From Gossypium raimondii (lineage: Eukaryota > Streptophyta > Magnoliopsida > Malvales > Malvaceae): a DNA stretch of 64,000 nucleotides. Below the pieces are notes generated by a model. That model made no database searches. It saw only the letters and a program-made list of their open reading frames with translations, and had not been told where the DNA came from. The stretch is taken from NCBI RefSeq assembly GCF_025698545.1, contig NC_068569.1, positions 25,978,001-26,042,000 of the forward strand, written 5' to 3'. This document shows, in pieces, positions 21,362 through 34,116 of this stretch. Every line of letters starts with the position of its first letter. Positions within the stretch are counted from its first letter, which is position 1. Made by a program: the position numbers and the translations under genes.

Positions 21362-23987
21362 TCAGATTTTTCCACCAAGTAAGGTGACCAAGAAATTCCT
21401 GTAATCTCCAGAAGTATCCCCCGTAACTGCATCATCGAGACTGGACTTATAAATGTTCAAATATTCTGATTTTACTTTCATCATATCGATTTCTGCTCTG
21501 CTTATTATTGCTCTTGTCAGTGAATCTTCATCGGTTCCCAGTCCAATGATTGAAGTTCCTACAACCTGTTGATGGGTTGAAGTTTGAACAGATTTGAAGC
21601 CAATCCAAATGGATAAATGAAAACAAAACTCATAAAAAATACACCCATATTTGAGGTTGAAAGTAGTACTACAACATAAATTCCAGTTTTATTATATGTT
21701 ACTCTGATTCTTTATCTTTTTTCATATCCGTGTCCAACTCATTTCTAAACATGAATATAAACATGACTCTCTGATAGAGATGTAAATGAGACATCTGTGC
21801 TCACGAGTTATACTTGAGTTCTGACTTGAACAATAAACTCAAATCCAACTAGGCCAAACTTGAGAAGCTGAAGCTATTGAGCTAATCAAATTCAAATATT
21901 GCAATACTCTCAACTCTAGTAATTCATAAATCTTGTTAGAAACAGCTAAATACTGACCTCTGCAAAGTGCTTCTCTGGGGAATCAATGCACAAAATAACC
22001 ATTCTCACAAGTGATTCCAAATCACCCTTCCCAGATTTCTCGATGTCCTGCAAAAGAAAGGGAAAAAAAAATCAAAGAATTACATCCGAGACTGTGATAA
22101 ACGCGAACTCTAAATGCATACACAACCGCAATTTAAATCCTTAATGTTTATAATAGATGAAACCAGTACCTTATCAATAGGATTTCCATGTTTTTTCTTG
22201 TAGCATGCAAATGTAGTCCTGAGTTGATAGAAGTTTCTTGTGGAAAGTATAAAAACTACATCATCATGGGCCAAATCCTTGGTTTTGATAGCCTCATGTA
22301 ACCTATCTGCCTCTAAGTTTGCCACATCATTGTCCACCACTTCCTTGTCATATCTGTAGGATGTCACTAGGCCCACCAAAATCTGTTTCACCAAAATTAA
22401 CATGTCAACTAGTTGCTTTGCAAAACTGTTCTGACCTATGTTACTTGGGACTCAAGTGTGAGTATCGTGCTCATGCATGTGGAATGTCTTTGGAGAGTCA
22501 TATTTCCATACCAACACGAGTATTTTAATTAAAAATGACGAGCCAGAACAACATAGGCTGTGACTCTTCATTTTCCTACAAGGACCAGTATCTAACACTT
22601 ATATTATTCACATATTCAGACAAGGATATGACCTTCCAGAAAAACTTAAAGTATATTACTCATATCCGACACAGGTACCATAGTCTAGATAACAGAAGAT
22701 TGCAAACTCCCAAAACCTACTATACATGAAGGTGAGATCAGTTAAGTATGGACTGGTTCTGATTTACCTTTCTGAGAGGCGGAGGTAGTGAAGCTACGAT
22801 GTCTTCTTCGACTGAATGATCGAAGAGAGTGCAATAAGCCTGCCTTACTGCCACAACATGCTGAGGAGACGACGCACATGACATCTCAACAATGATCTCG
22901 AGATGCTTGATACCCTTCTTCTTTGACTTCAATGCTTCATTTGCCAGTCTAGCATCTCTCTCGGATGGATCATATGTCCAAAGAATGACTGCTTTCTGTT
23001 GAACATCACAAACTTTTTTTTTTCAAAGTATGGACCATAGGGATTCACATGGATTGAACATTAATTTTCAGAAATGAAATGCTTCATTAAAACCTACTGT
23101 GCTCTGGCCCCGTATCGCACAGATATTTGAGCATGGATATGAGGCTATAACATTCCATGGACCCTCTAAATACATAAAATTACACACCCCATATCCGACA
23201 CTCATTTCTAAATCCAAGTAACATAGCATAAAACCATGGGAAAAGTTCAACAAGTTCTAAGACTAACTGCAGAACTAAAAACAAGACTTATCCCATATCG
23301 TATTTTTTTATGAAGCACCCTAATAAGATGTTTTAATTGAAAAGTTCAGCAAATACCCATGGGACTTGGGAGTACATATTCGTATCTGGCACTAACACCC
23401 GAATCTCCTATTAACATATGATTACAAGCTTCTGAATTTTAAGGGTTTGCTACAAAAAAATTAACAAACAATCATTGAAAGTTTGATAGGAATTTCACAT
23501 TGATCTTAATTAAATCAACTAAACAACTATGTTGTAATTCAGAATAAGGAATCGGTCAAGATAAATTTTTTTTTTAAAAAAAAAAGGGAAGAAAGAACAG
23601 AAGAGAACATACTCCAAAATCACCAGAAAGTTCAGACTTAAGAGCATCAATGAGAGTTTCATTGTAAAGCTGGTGATAAGTTTCTCTAATCTTCTTCCTT
23701 TGATTTGCATCCCTGTGTCCCAATATCTCAATTATCCCATCCTCATCTGTTCCGAACCCTAAACAATTTCTCAACAACAACAACATCAAAACAACGATTT
23801 CAGATTCTCAAGAAACAAAAGGGAAAAAAGGAAAACCTTGAAAAGCTTTCTTGAGTTTGTGAGAGTCATCTTCAGGAGAAGGAATGACATCAAGTACTTT
23901 AAGTGAACCCATTCCTCCAATCTTAAAACTAGATTCAGGGTTATGTGTTTTTGGTTTACTCGTGAAAAGTTTCTTAAAACTCTTCAT
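21362..23987 (-). CDS. Annexin, 343 aa, six exons
   Basis: Minus-strand exons, 5' to 3': 23987-23837, 23758-23613, 22995-22768, 22382-22170, 22047-21958, 21565-21362. All joins keep frame (1032 nt). Four annexin repeats are visible. Repeat 1 has [10 protein letters not shown], the type-II calcium site GxGT. Repeat 2 starts [15 protein letters not shown]. Repeat 3 starts [12 protein letters not shown]. Repeat 4 has GLGTDEDSL and ends [16 protein letters not shown]. Repeats 1 and 4 keep the GxGT loop and the acidic partner, so calcium-dependent membrane binding at two sites is likely. The protein is about 25 residues longer at the N-terminus than typical plant annexins (about 316 aa); an internal Met at residue 26 could be an alternative start. 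A TATA-like stretch lies near 24072-24090 (minus). It belongs to another annexin branch than the two D4-like genes downstream. Plant annexins act at the plasma membrane and in secretion and stress signalling; the exact role is not deducible. Confidence 0.9.
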
Positions 23988-26900
23988 TATTGTTCTTCAC
24001 TCAGTCAGTTACTTCAGTTTCGGTTGTGTATTTTCCTCCTAATAGTTAGCTGAATATCAGGACCCGTAATCTTTATATTTCTTATACTTTGATACCCTTT
24101 TTTGCAATATTATAACAATTTGAGTGTAAATTAAAATTTATTTGGTTATCACTTATCACAATACCTTCATGAAAAGGAAAGAAAAAAAAGGCTAAAAGAC
24201 CCTCGGGTTTTGACATATTTGTGGAAACGTACATGAAGTTTTGCAATTTATGTTTAGTACCATTAAAGTTTGAAACTTTCCTTATCTTTGACTGCAATAA
24301 TTCAGTAACATATCAGTCAATTATCCACTTTTAGAGGAGAAAGATAACAACTTCAGAAAAATTATTATTTTTTATTATCATGGGTGTTATCAGAGAGAAA
24401 TTAAAAAAATTCACACGACTTGCATTCGTTTCCATTTAGATTGTCAAGTGAAGGTAATGATTTGGATTTGTGATGTTACCAACCACAATAATTTACTCAA
24501 AATGTGTTTCTCGTGTGGATGGTAGGTAGGAACAGCATCATGATCTTTCCACTGTTGAATTCAAATGGATAAGCTTTCATTTGAAAACAAGAAACAAAAA
24601 TATCATTTTTATTTTTTATCATATTATTATTTTGGTGTCGTATTATTCATATATAAAATTATGGCAGGGAATGTAAGAGAAGAGTGGTGAAGGATCCAAA
24701 GCATAAATGAAAATGAGGTACATACAACCCAAAAGAGAAGAAACTACAAAAAGAAAAAGAGCAGTTTAAAACCAGTGGGTTGCATAAGAGGACTCAGTTA
24801 TGAAATATTGGTGAATTTTTCCAATTTGGAAAGATCATACAATTAAACATGTTAAAAATTATTTTTCAGTCAATTAAAATGAAATGAAATGTCATTTTAA
24901 ATCTAACAATAGCTTTTGCTTCTTCTTTTTAAACCAAACTGAACAATAATGCACAGCTTTTATCTCTTTCCAATTTAATTTTTATTAAAAATTAAAGAAA
25001 AAGAAAGATGCTTGAATTTTTTTGCATTAAACTAGAGAAAGGTATTACCTTTATATAGAGAATTAAAACTTAAGAATTCCAAAATGCAAGTCCAGGGAAG
25101 CAATATAGTTTTTATATTTACTTTTAATTTTTTTATGTAATTTTATTTATATCTAAATTCGTGCCAACACAAATATCTATTCCTTCAAAAAGAATTCATA
25201 AAAAATAGGCATAGGTTAATATATATATATGTCTGTTTATTAATTTAAGATTTTTTTAGAAAAGTCTTATATTTAATATTTAATATGTTATTTTATTTAA
25301 TTAAAAAATAATCATACATCACTTTAATCAATGCAGCTGATTAGCATTTCCTAAATAAAAGGAAAATGGTTGGGAAGTGGAAGATGGTTGTGACGTGTGG
25401 TGGGTAAATTATGCACAAGTATCACATGCTCTTGCTTTTCCCTGACAACAGAAACAACCAAACATGAAAGATGAATGTGTTTCAAATTAAGTGATACAAT
25501 CCAAAGGTGGTGGGGATATTAAATATGAATGTCTTAAATTATATTATATTTTTAAGAAGAAAATATCATTCGAATTTTAGAGATGATATTGAAAATAATT
25601 GTTACAAATTTAAAATATCAATTGTAAAATAAGTACAAGCTGTCAATGTTTCATTGCTCCTTCATGGGACCCTAGCTTTAATACTACTCAATAAGGTGTT
25701 TGGTATAAGGAAAAAAACTGTTTAAAAATATAAGGAAAAATATATTGTAAGAAGATCAAATGTCTAACCAGACATTAAAGTAAATATATATATATATATA
25801 TATATTAATAGATTATTTGTAATGATGATTATATAAACTAATAAATATTTTTATGAAATTAATTTTGAAAATTTATATGAATTTAATGTTTAATTTTTCT
25901 TAAAAAATATTTCATGCTAACAATTTAATGTTTAATAATTTTATCAAACGTCTAAACAAATATTAATAATTTTGTTGTTTGTAAAAAAACAAAAAAAGTA
26001 TTTTTTTTAGGTTTTCTTTGGATGGTTAGTAGGCATTAAGGAGGTTTGTTTGAACCCTTTTTCCAATCAACCGCACAACAATATGACGTCTGGATTGTGT
26101 TTCAGCAACTGGAGCTAAAATTTTGGTTAAGTGTATCACAAGTATTCGCACCATATCATTAAGTTTATTCTACTTTTTCTGCTATTAAAAAAATATTTTA
26201 ATCTTTATACATTTAAAAGGTTAACATTTTAATCTTTCGATTTTATTTTATTTTATTTTATTACTTTTACATAATTGTTGTGTTTAAACTATTTATAGTT
26301 TGGTCCACATCGACCATCATTAAGTCATGTCATCCCATTAACAATAAAGTTTATGTGTAGGGAATAAAATGTATCTTTTAAACATACAAATATTCTTTTA
26401 AAAGTAAAGAGACTAAACTGTACTTTTAATATGATATAATGACTTGTAATAAACTTTAACCTAAAATTTTCAGATGAAATGGGTGGATTATAGCAAAATG
26501 GATAAGGTTATTTCTTTTTATCCTTCAAAGCTAGAATAATATCCTTTTAAAATTTGGGGAGGAATGTACTAGCATAGTGTAAAAATTATAGTTTTACACA
26601 CTTCCGTAATTATTTGTATGATTAATATTTTAATAATTCAACTATTGAATCTATCAATACAATTGTACTTGGCACGCATGAAAAGTTTTGAACGATCCGA
26701 TATCTCAATCATACCAATCTAAATTACTCTATATAATAATATAATATTCAACGGTTGAATTTTTTTTTACATAAAACAAATAGTAATAAATTTTAAATTT
26801 ACATCAAATTTGGCATACATGATTTACATAAATAGATCGTAAAATATAACGGTTGGGTTGCTAAAATATTAATAATATAAATAGTTACAAAAATTTGTAA

Positions 26901-28646
26901 AACTACTTCAGTTTTTATACGGTATAATTGCATCCTTCCCTTTAAAATTTTATTCAAGTATAGTAATCTTATTTGTTAAAATAATACTTAGCATTATTGA
27001 TAAAAATTAATTAATTACAAAAATTACCATTTCATATAATAAATAATTTAAAATGATTATAAAAATTAATTAAAATATTTAAAAATTACAATCTTACATA
27101 TTTTTAATAATTTCATAAAATAAAATAATTTAAAACTTCTATTATATATCATTTTAATATAATTGACCTTAATAATTATTTCAATTCTCACCTCATCATT
27201 ACACCATATTTGAATTTAAACATACAGTCTATTACCGATTTTAATTTCATTGATCCGTATTAATCTCACTATCATCATTATTTTTAATCTTACATCTCTC
27301 CGTCCATCCAAATTAAAATAAAAAAAACACATTTTAAATGTTTTAAATAATAAAATGACTTTGTTTGGTGTGTTTTTTTAATCCAAATCAACTTATCAAA
27401 CTATAAACAATAATAAAATAATAATTTTAAAATCAAACTTTTAAAATTGATTTTCAACCCAAATTAAAAAAAAATTGTAAATAAAATTTTCAAGAGTCAA
27501 GTCCGGCTACTTTATTTTTATTCTTTTTTCAAGTCCTTAAGCTTTATTCATATTTATGGCTCGTTTTATCATCTCAAAATAATATAATATTAAAAAGTTA
27601 ATATAAATATTTATATGTAAATTAAGTATAATTTATTTTTTATTAAATAAAAATTCAAGATAGATAGTGTATTTCTATTTATCCTTTTGAAAGAAAAAGA
27701 AAAATATTTGTATTTATTATTGGTGGAAAAAGATCATAAGGTAAGACCAGCAAACATATTAAGTTGGACATAAAAAGTTGACTTCATAGATGTTGCTTAA
27801 TAGATGAAAAATCTTATATCATACCATTATCTTTTCTTTTTCTTCTTTATAAAAATGTCATTTTCAATTAATAGGTTATATTATCATCATATACAGTCAA
27901 CCACGTGATGTTCTACATTTTGCTTTTAAACATAAAAGATGACCACCCTAAAATGTGACATTTCTCTGTTCAAACTGAAGATCAAAATTTCTTGGTTATG
28001 TTTAACAACATCACCTTATTAATTATTTCTGATGGTATGATTAAAATTAATAATTCATCGCTTTATTAATATATTTTCACGATTATTATTTTTATACAAT
28101 TATTTTATGGTTTTAGATCGAAAAATAATATATACTTAACCATCTTTATCTCATATCTTTCTAACTATTACAATGATAATTATATTTCAATGGGCCAAAT
28201 TACAATAATTACAATAATAATGGTTAAAATCAATTTAACAAGTTGTCGGGTGATGTACATGAAGAGTAATTTTGGGTGGAGGAACATTTGTATGAAGAGC
28301 ATTACAAACTTGTAGTTTATGTATTTATACAGTAATTTATGTCAGGTTACATAAATATGGCAAAATTATAAAAGGAATACTAAATGAGACGTGGCTGTTA
28401 CAATATGTTCACATTTATTAATTATTGGTCTTTACCGTTTAAGAATTGAAGCGTTACCTAAACCATCATTTTGTTTTTCTTAAATTATGGTCATTATTAT
28501 TGTAGTTGTAGTTTTATTTATTTTCAGTTTTTTCTTTTTCTTTTCTAAAATACCAGAATGACAATAATAACCTTCCAATTTGATATAAATATATTTATCC
28601 TCTTTTGAAATATTAGTCATCATAAAATTCAAATTTTCCTCCATTA
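23988..28646. other. AT-rich intergenic region between divergent annexin genes
   Basis: The region between the minus-strand annexin and the first D4-like annexin contains both promoters and much low-complexity sequence: a TA run at about 25780-25806 and dispersed AT-rich repeats. One MITE-like element (26570-26925) is listed separately. A TATAAAT at 28584-28590 is the likely TATA box of the downstream annexin. I see no coding segment with a recognisable domain. Confidence 0.55.
26570..26925. mobile_element. MITE-like foldback element
   Basis: The left end 'tagtgtaaaaattatagttt' and the following ~65 bases are an imperfect inverted match to the right end ('gtaaaactacttcagttttt' and preceding bases). 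Both arms contain the 'attaatattttaa' block. Internal blocks 'attcaacggttgaa', 'acaaatagt' and 'aaatttggcatacatga' recur (inverted) in the element at 62130-62464, so the two belong to one family. I cannot assign a superfamily; no clear target duplication is visible. Confidence 0.5.
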
Positions 28647-31237
28647 ATGGCTCTTCCTGTCGATGTCGAAGCTCTTGATAAAGCCTTCTCAGGTTAACTT
28701 ATTTTCTGTCTCCACCTCTAATTCCCATCGTCTGATTCAGTATTCTTCTTTAATCTGTTTTTTTTTTTCACTTAATAAGTTCTTAAAGTGTTTCTCTTTT
28801 GATTCTTGGTGTTGTTTTCAGATTGTGATTTGTGAATTTGGTGAAATTTTCCTTTTAAATGTGTGAATTTTCATGTAGTTTTCCATTTCTGGCCAGGGGA
28901 AAATGTTAGCCATTGCAGTATTTTCGATAGGTTTTTCTGATAAAACTTGAATTTTTTTTTTCCCGACGAAGTTTCTCGTTAGTAAAAAGCTTAACAGAGA
29001 AGTATTTCTTTATCAATTTGTTGATCCTGTTTTCTTTTTATCTTATATATCAGAGCTTGGTGCTTGTGGAATATATTCAAAAAAGAAATTAATATATTTA
29101 CATGATTATACTTATTTTATATTTAAATATGTATCAGATTTGGAAAAAAATTCAAAAAGCAGCCCGAAGGAAAATTGACTAACATTGTATGCAATTTCAA
29201 TTCTTTTCAAATATTCATATACATTATTGTATCTTAAGTTTCTTTAGTTTATCTAACTTCAATATAAGCTAAGACAATGACTTGCATAAGGTTTTAATTT
29301 TATTGGCATTTTATTCAGAGCTTGAATTTTCCCGTGAAATCTATAACTATCTCCTAATGTAATATTTGTGTACTTGTTTTCATATATTGTTGTGTATATA
29401 GTTAATTATATTTATATTGTTGCATATATAGTTAATTAGATTATTAAAGTTAGCTATTTAGTTCTCTTTTTTAAGATATAGATATATAAATGTTCAAATA
29501 TTATTATTTTTATAAACTTTATTTTTTTTTTCAGGAATTGGAGTGGATGAGAAGTCACTAATCTCTATACTGACCAATTCAAACGAACACAAAAGATCCC
29601 TAAGGAAGGGAAGTTCCAAGTTGTTCATTGAGGATGAAAATGGATTTGAACGATGGGACCAATCTTCCATTAAAATTCTCAAACACCAATTCAACCGATT
29701 TAGGGTTTGTTACACATATACCTTAATATATTTAGCTTCGAAAGAGAAGAAAAAGAAACTACAAATATTTAACTTTATAATCATATATTATCCGCGGCAC
29801 TCAAAGATTAATATTATATATGTTCAAACTGTAAAATCTACTTGAATGACCTACAAAGGATTGGAGAGATTCTTGAGATTGGTATAAATATTCAAATTCA
29901 TAGACAACTTTGTATCAAAATAGACCAATTTACAAGTCGAGCCAAACGATCTAATTGGTTCTCTAATCAAAATTCAGGTCTACATAGGACTCATTGAAAA
30001 AATTGAAATAATATAATTCTTTCCTAGCTGTTGTTTTATATTTGGAAAGCTAGAATTATAATGCTGAAAACCATGTACTGATAAGATTTTTGTGGTTTAT
30101 GTTTTACTCTGTGTTGGGCGGTTGTTAGGATGCTGTGGTGCTTTCACTCCTACACCCATGGGAAAGAGATGCTCGTTTGATTGAAAAAGCAATAAGAAAG
30201 GGCCCAAAACACTATAACGTGATAGTGGAGATGGCATGTACAAGATCATCAGATCAATTATTGGGTGCTAGGAAGGCTTACCATTCCCTCTTTCATCACT
30301 CCATTGAGGAACATCTTACCCACATTAAAGGTCGTGAGCGTAAGGTAATTTCCTTAATCTTTATTGGCATTCAGCACATACTTGAGGATTGCTAATTGGG
30401 TCTTGCTCGACCAACCCAATCTGATAAAAATATACTTTTGGACCATCAATAGCGAAAAATCTCATTCTTACTTTTTTTAATCTGCTTGGAACAGCTGTTG
30501 GTGGCACTTGTTAGTGCTTACAGATATGAAGGGACAGGTGTAAATGAAGATGTTGCAAAATCAGAAGCTCAAATCCTTTACGAAGCAATCAACAATGGCG
30601 ATAAAAACAAACTTCTCGACCACGAAGATGCCATCATGATCCTGGCTTCCAGGAGCAAGCAACATCTTCAAGCACTGTACCGACACTACAACCAAAGCTA
30701 TGACAAGACCCTTGCTCAGGTATACAACTTTGATCTATTCAAGAGCCCGAGGTAGTAATATTTTCCAAATTTGAGTAAACATAATAAGTATTTATTTGAC
30801 TCTCATACTTTTTTTTGTTTGTTTAGGACCTCGAAGGTGAGGGAATTTTAAAAGATACCGTAGAATGCCTATGTACCCCTCAAACATATTTCACCAGGGT
30901 AAGGTCTAAACCAAAGGCTTATTTAGATGTAAATTAGAAGTTTACTAGATAAAGTTATCCAAGGGGAAAAATTACTGATTCCTAAAGATTACTGTATGAA
31001 GCAACTGAGTTACGAGTTATGAGTTAGCTAACCTCTTCACTTTTTGTTCAGGTATTGGAAGCAGCTGTGAAGGAGGACGCAGATGAGGAATCAAAAAGAG
31101 CACTGACTCGAGTGATTGTTACTCAAAAGGAGCAGCTGGTGAAGGAAGGCTTTGTTCCTAATAAAATTCAAGACATTCTTTTAGGGCTTTACAAGGATTT
31201 CATGCTTGCCTCCATTGCAAGTGGAGATATCAAATAA
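28647..31237 (+). CDS. Annexin D4-like, 304 aa, six exons (copy 1)
   Basis: Exons 28647-28692, 29535-29704, 30129-30344, 30495-30719, 30827-30898, 31052-31237; 915 nt in frame. The protein has annexin repeat features: GIGVDEKSLISIL (repeat 1), VVLSLLHPWERDARL and ACTRSSDQLLGARKAYHSLF (repeat 2), LLVALVSAYRYEG (repeat 3), CLCTPQTYFTR and ALTRVIVTQ (repeat 4). It is most like the Arabidopsis annexin D4 type. In repeat 1 the calcium loop reads GxGV instead of GxGT. Repeat 4 lacks GxGT and is about ten residues shorter than the usual repeat, so canonical type-II calcium binding is probably weak or lost. The intron phases are the same as in the copy at 53561-55718. TATAAAT lies at 28584-28590 and AATAAA at about 31265-31270. 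The role (membrane binding, drought or salt response as for annexin D4) is inferred. Confidence 0.9.
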
Positions 31238-31707
31238 ACAAGAAACCCCACTCTTAAATTATTCAATAAAATTATGAATTACCTTGGATTCCCCTATGAA
31301 TTGATATCGTCCGATAGCTGTTGTTGATTACGACACAAAGTGCCTTGTGCTTGTATAAAGGCTGGATTTTCAAGTATTGTTTATCTCATTTCCTTCACAA
31401 GAAACTTAAGCAGTCCGGGAGAGATCATAATTTATGTTTTCCAACATAAATCCTCTGAATTTCCAGTAATATATTAAGTCAGTCTAGGATTTAAATAAAT
31501 ATTTAATTTTAATGCATAAACTGAGATAAAATCGGTAAAAGTGATTATTTTAAATTTAAAAAAAGATAATATCATATTTGGTACCTATACTTTCATAAGA
31601 TATTTAATGTGGCACTTGAACTACCAATATGTGTTTTATTATGGTACTTGTACTTTCGTAAATGTCCAATATGGGACTTGATCTATCGGTATGTGTTTTA
31701 TTATGGT
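31238..31707. other. Annexin 3' flank and repeat into which the retrotransposon inserted
   Basis: After the annexin 3' UTR, positions about 31575-31707 hold two imperfect direct copies of a ~66-bp unit ('ggtactt..actttcgtaaatgtccaatatgggactt..ctatcggtatgtgttttattat'). The same unit continues at 48360-48460 after the retrotransposon. The element therefore landed inside an existing repeat. The last five bases (31703-31707, atggt) are the left target duplication. Confidence 0.6.
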
Positions 31708-32919
31708 TGTAGAAGCCCAAATTTGCCCAGGACCTACCAGCAAAATAACACCAACCCGCAAGCCCAATTACAACCCAAACCCGAGGCCCAAATTCGGAGC
31801 CCAATTTCCCAAAAAAACCCCAGCTAGGGTTTCAGAAAAATGAAACCCTAGCCAAGCCTAGCGCCGCACCCATCCCTCTACCGTTTGCCTTGTCCCATCG
31901 CCACCCACCGTGCCTAGCTTCATCAACACCGCAAAAAGCAGAGCGATCGCAAAAAGCAAAGAACAAATAATAGAAATATAGAAATAGATGAGATATAAAA
32001 GCAAAAAATATGATCTTTGTAACAACAACAACAACTGAAATAAAAAACAAAAAAGGTTGACTCCATTTTCTTTCTCTGTTCTTGCATTCTTCTTATTTTA
32101 TTTTATTTTTATTTATTATTTTTACTCATTTGTAACGAAAATAAAAAAGGGAGACGAGGAGAAGAGGCCTTACCTGCGCCGTGCCGGACGGAGAGGAGAC
32201 GAACGGTCTCCCTTCGTTTTTCTCGGGTACGGTGCTCATCTCATGGGATTCGGCCTCGAATCCATGTCCGAGAGACGACCGGTTCCAAAGGGGACCAAAA
32301 ATGGCCCATTTTTGTGCCTCCAACCACCGTGTGCGGTGGCCAACGGACGTCGGCCCGATGACCGGAGGCGGTCGGATTTGAGGATTTGAGAGAGAGCCCC
32401 AAAGCTCTCTGATTTTTTTTATTTTTTTAAAAGAAGGATCTGAATCTGTTTTTTTTAAGGTTTTTTTGTATTTATACTAAATGCTAAACAGCGCCGTTTT
32501 GAAACCCCGACCATGCGGTGACCCGACCCGGGGAGGATCCGCTTTTTTAAAAGGGGATAATTTCGCGTCTAGCCTCCGACTGCAGCAGCGCTCAATTCGG
32601 CCCATCTTCACTATCTTCTTTTATTTTTATTTTAGCCCGTAATTTCATTTTTGTTACAATATGATCCATTTCAACGCTGCGTTTTGGGGCTTTTTGTTTA
32701 TTTTCGCTTTGGTCCCCTCTTTCCATGGCGTGTCGCATTTTAGTCCTTTTCGTCCTTTTTATTTTATTTCAAATTTGCCCAAGATATTTGTTTTATTTTG
32801 ATTTAGTCTCAATTTTTAGCAATTTTATTACCTTGCTCATTATTTTTATTATTTTAGCATTATATTCATGCTATTATTATTAGTATTATTACCAATATTA
32901 TTATTACTATACAATTGCT

Positions 32920-32950
<31 letters not shown>

Positions 32951-34095
32951 TTCAACTTATTTGATATAAATACACAAACACTTTTTATATATCCATATAT
33001 GTATATCTATATACTTTCCATTTTTTTCTCACGAATACATGTATACACACACTCTTATATTTTAGACATTCCATTTTTTTATACATACACATATACATAT
33101 ATATACATCATTACACATATTTTTATATTTGATAATTTTAAAATATGTATACACATATATATTTTTACATTCTCATAATTTTATGTACACACATATATCA
33201 TTTTACTTTTTATATTCAGTATTCATTTAGTTATTTATTTCATTTCCGTTATTGACTTGAATGAATGCTTTAATTTTATTTGCTTGTATACATTGCTATT
33301 TCGTGTGTTATTGATTCATACTTTGTATTTATCTTTTTCGTTGCAATTGTTCGTATTATTTTGCACTATTGTATTCAATATCATCTTGTTATGAGTATTA
33401 ACATCGTGTTTTATTATTTCATGTTAGATTAATTTATTTCAATGCATAAATTACAATTTTGAATAAGCAAAATCTCGTGTTTAGATTTGAGAATGTCGTA
33501 CCCTAACTTACTGGGTTTTGATTTTCACGATAAATCTAAATGCACGAATCTTTTTAAAATCAAATTTTAAATGATCTCGAGATTAAAAGATCGTGTCCTA
33601 ACTTACTGGTCGTGATCTCTTTTTTAATCCAAGATAGTTAAATATTTTTTAAATAAGCATTTTTTCATTCGCGTATCGGGAATTCGAGACATTGTGTCCT
33701 AACTTACTGGATATAATTCTCTTTCTCGAATAACGTGAAATATCCCATTTTTCCTGAAAATTTTCAACGTTTTAATAAAAGGATCGTATTTTTAAAATTC
33801 TTCAAGGTTCTCAATTTTCGACATTAAGACATTAAGTAATCAACTACGTACCAATTTTGGGCGTATCGAGGGTGCTAATCCTTCCTCGTGCGTAACCGAC
33901 TCCCGAACCCGTTTTTCTGAATTTCGTAGACCAAAAGCGTTGTTTTAATAAAAATTAAATCGTTTATTAAAAATAACCACTTTTCGAGGTGACCCGATCA
34001 CACCTCATCAAAAAAGATTGGTGGCGACTCCCATTTTCGTTCCCTTTTTTAAAACCCAAGTCGACCCCGTTTTTCATCAAAAAATGATGTCAACA
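31708..34095 (+). mobile_element. 5' LTR of the Tat/Ogre element
   Basis: It starts TGTAGAAGCCC and ends GATGTCAACA. A TATA-like 'gtatttatac' lies near 32469-32478, before 'gcgccgttttgaaaccc'. A TA microsatellite occupies about 32923-32951. The three-hairpin array lies at 33480-33731. Short open stretches such as 32057-32389 appear in both LTRs but show no domain and no codon constraint. Confidence 0.92.
33480..33731 (+). promoter_or_regulatory. Three-hairpin array with common loop motif CCTAACTTACTGG
   Basis: The motif occurs exactly at 33502-33514, 33597-33609 and 33698-33710, 95 and 101 bases apart. Each copy lies between complementary arms: tttagattt/aaatctaaa (33480-33488 with 33532-33540), gattaaaa..gatcgtg with cgtgatc...ttttaatc (33581-33595 with 33611-33629, with G-U pairs in RNA), and attcgaga/tctcgaat (33682-33689 with 33724-33731). 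It lies about 1 kb downstream of the TATA-like site, so it would be in the 5' leader of the genomic RNA. A role in RNA packaging, dimerisation or translation is only a hypothesis. Confidence 0.55.
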
Positions 34096-34098
34096 GCT

Positions 34099-34116
34099 TG
34101 GCGACTCCGCTGGGGA
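34099..34116 (+). promoter_or_regulatory. Primer-binding site (TGGCGACTCCGCTGGGGA)
   Basis: Three bases after the 5' LTR, the sequence begins TGG and continues as an 18-base complement to the 3' end of a tRNA (ending in CCA), as needed to start minus-strand DNA synthesis. I do not assign the tRNA species; Ogre elements are described as using tRNA-Arg, which this may match. Confidence 0.75.

Noticed and set aside
30495-30755. Annexin copy 1 exon 4 extended to the stop at 30755
   Set aside because: A good donor (cag-gtatac at 30719/30720) and the matching exon in copy 2 show that the extension is intron.
32057-32389. Open frame of about 110 aa in the 5' LTR, repeated in the 3' LTR at 46313-46636
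   Set aside because: The two copies differ by frameshifting indels and have no known domain, so the frame is not maintained. The repetition is only due to the LTR pair.
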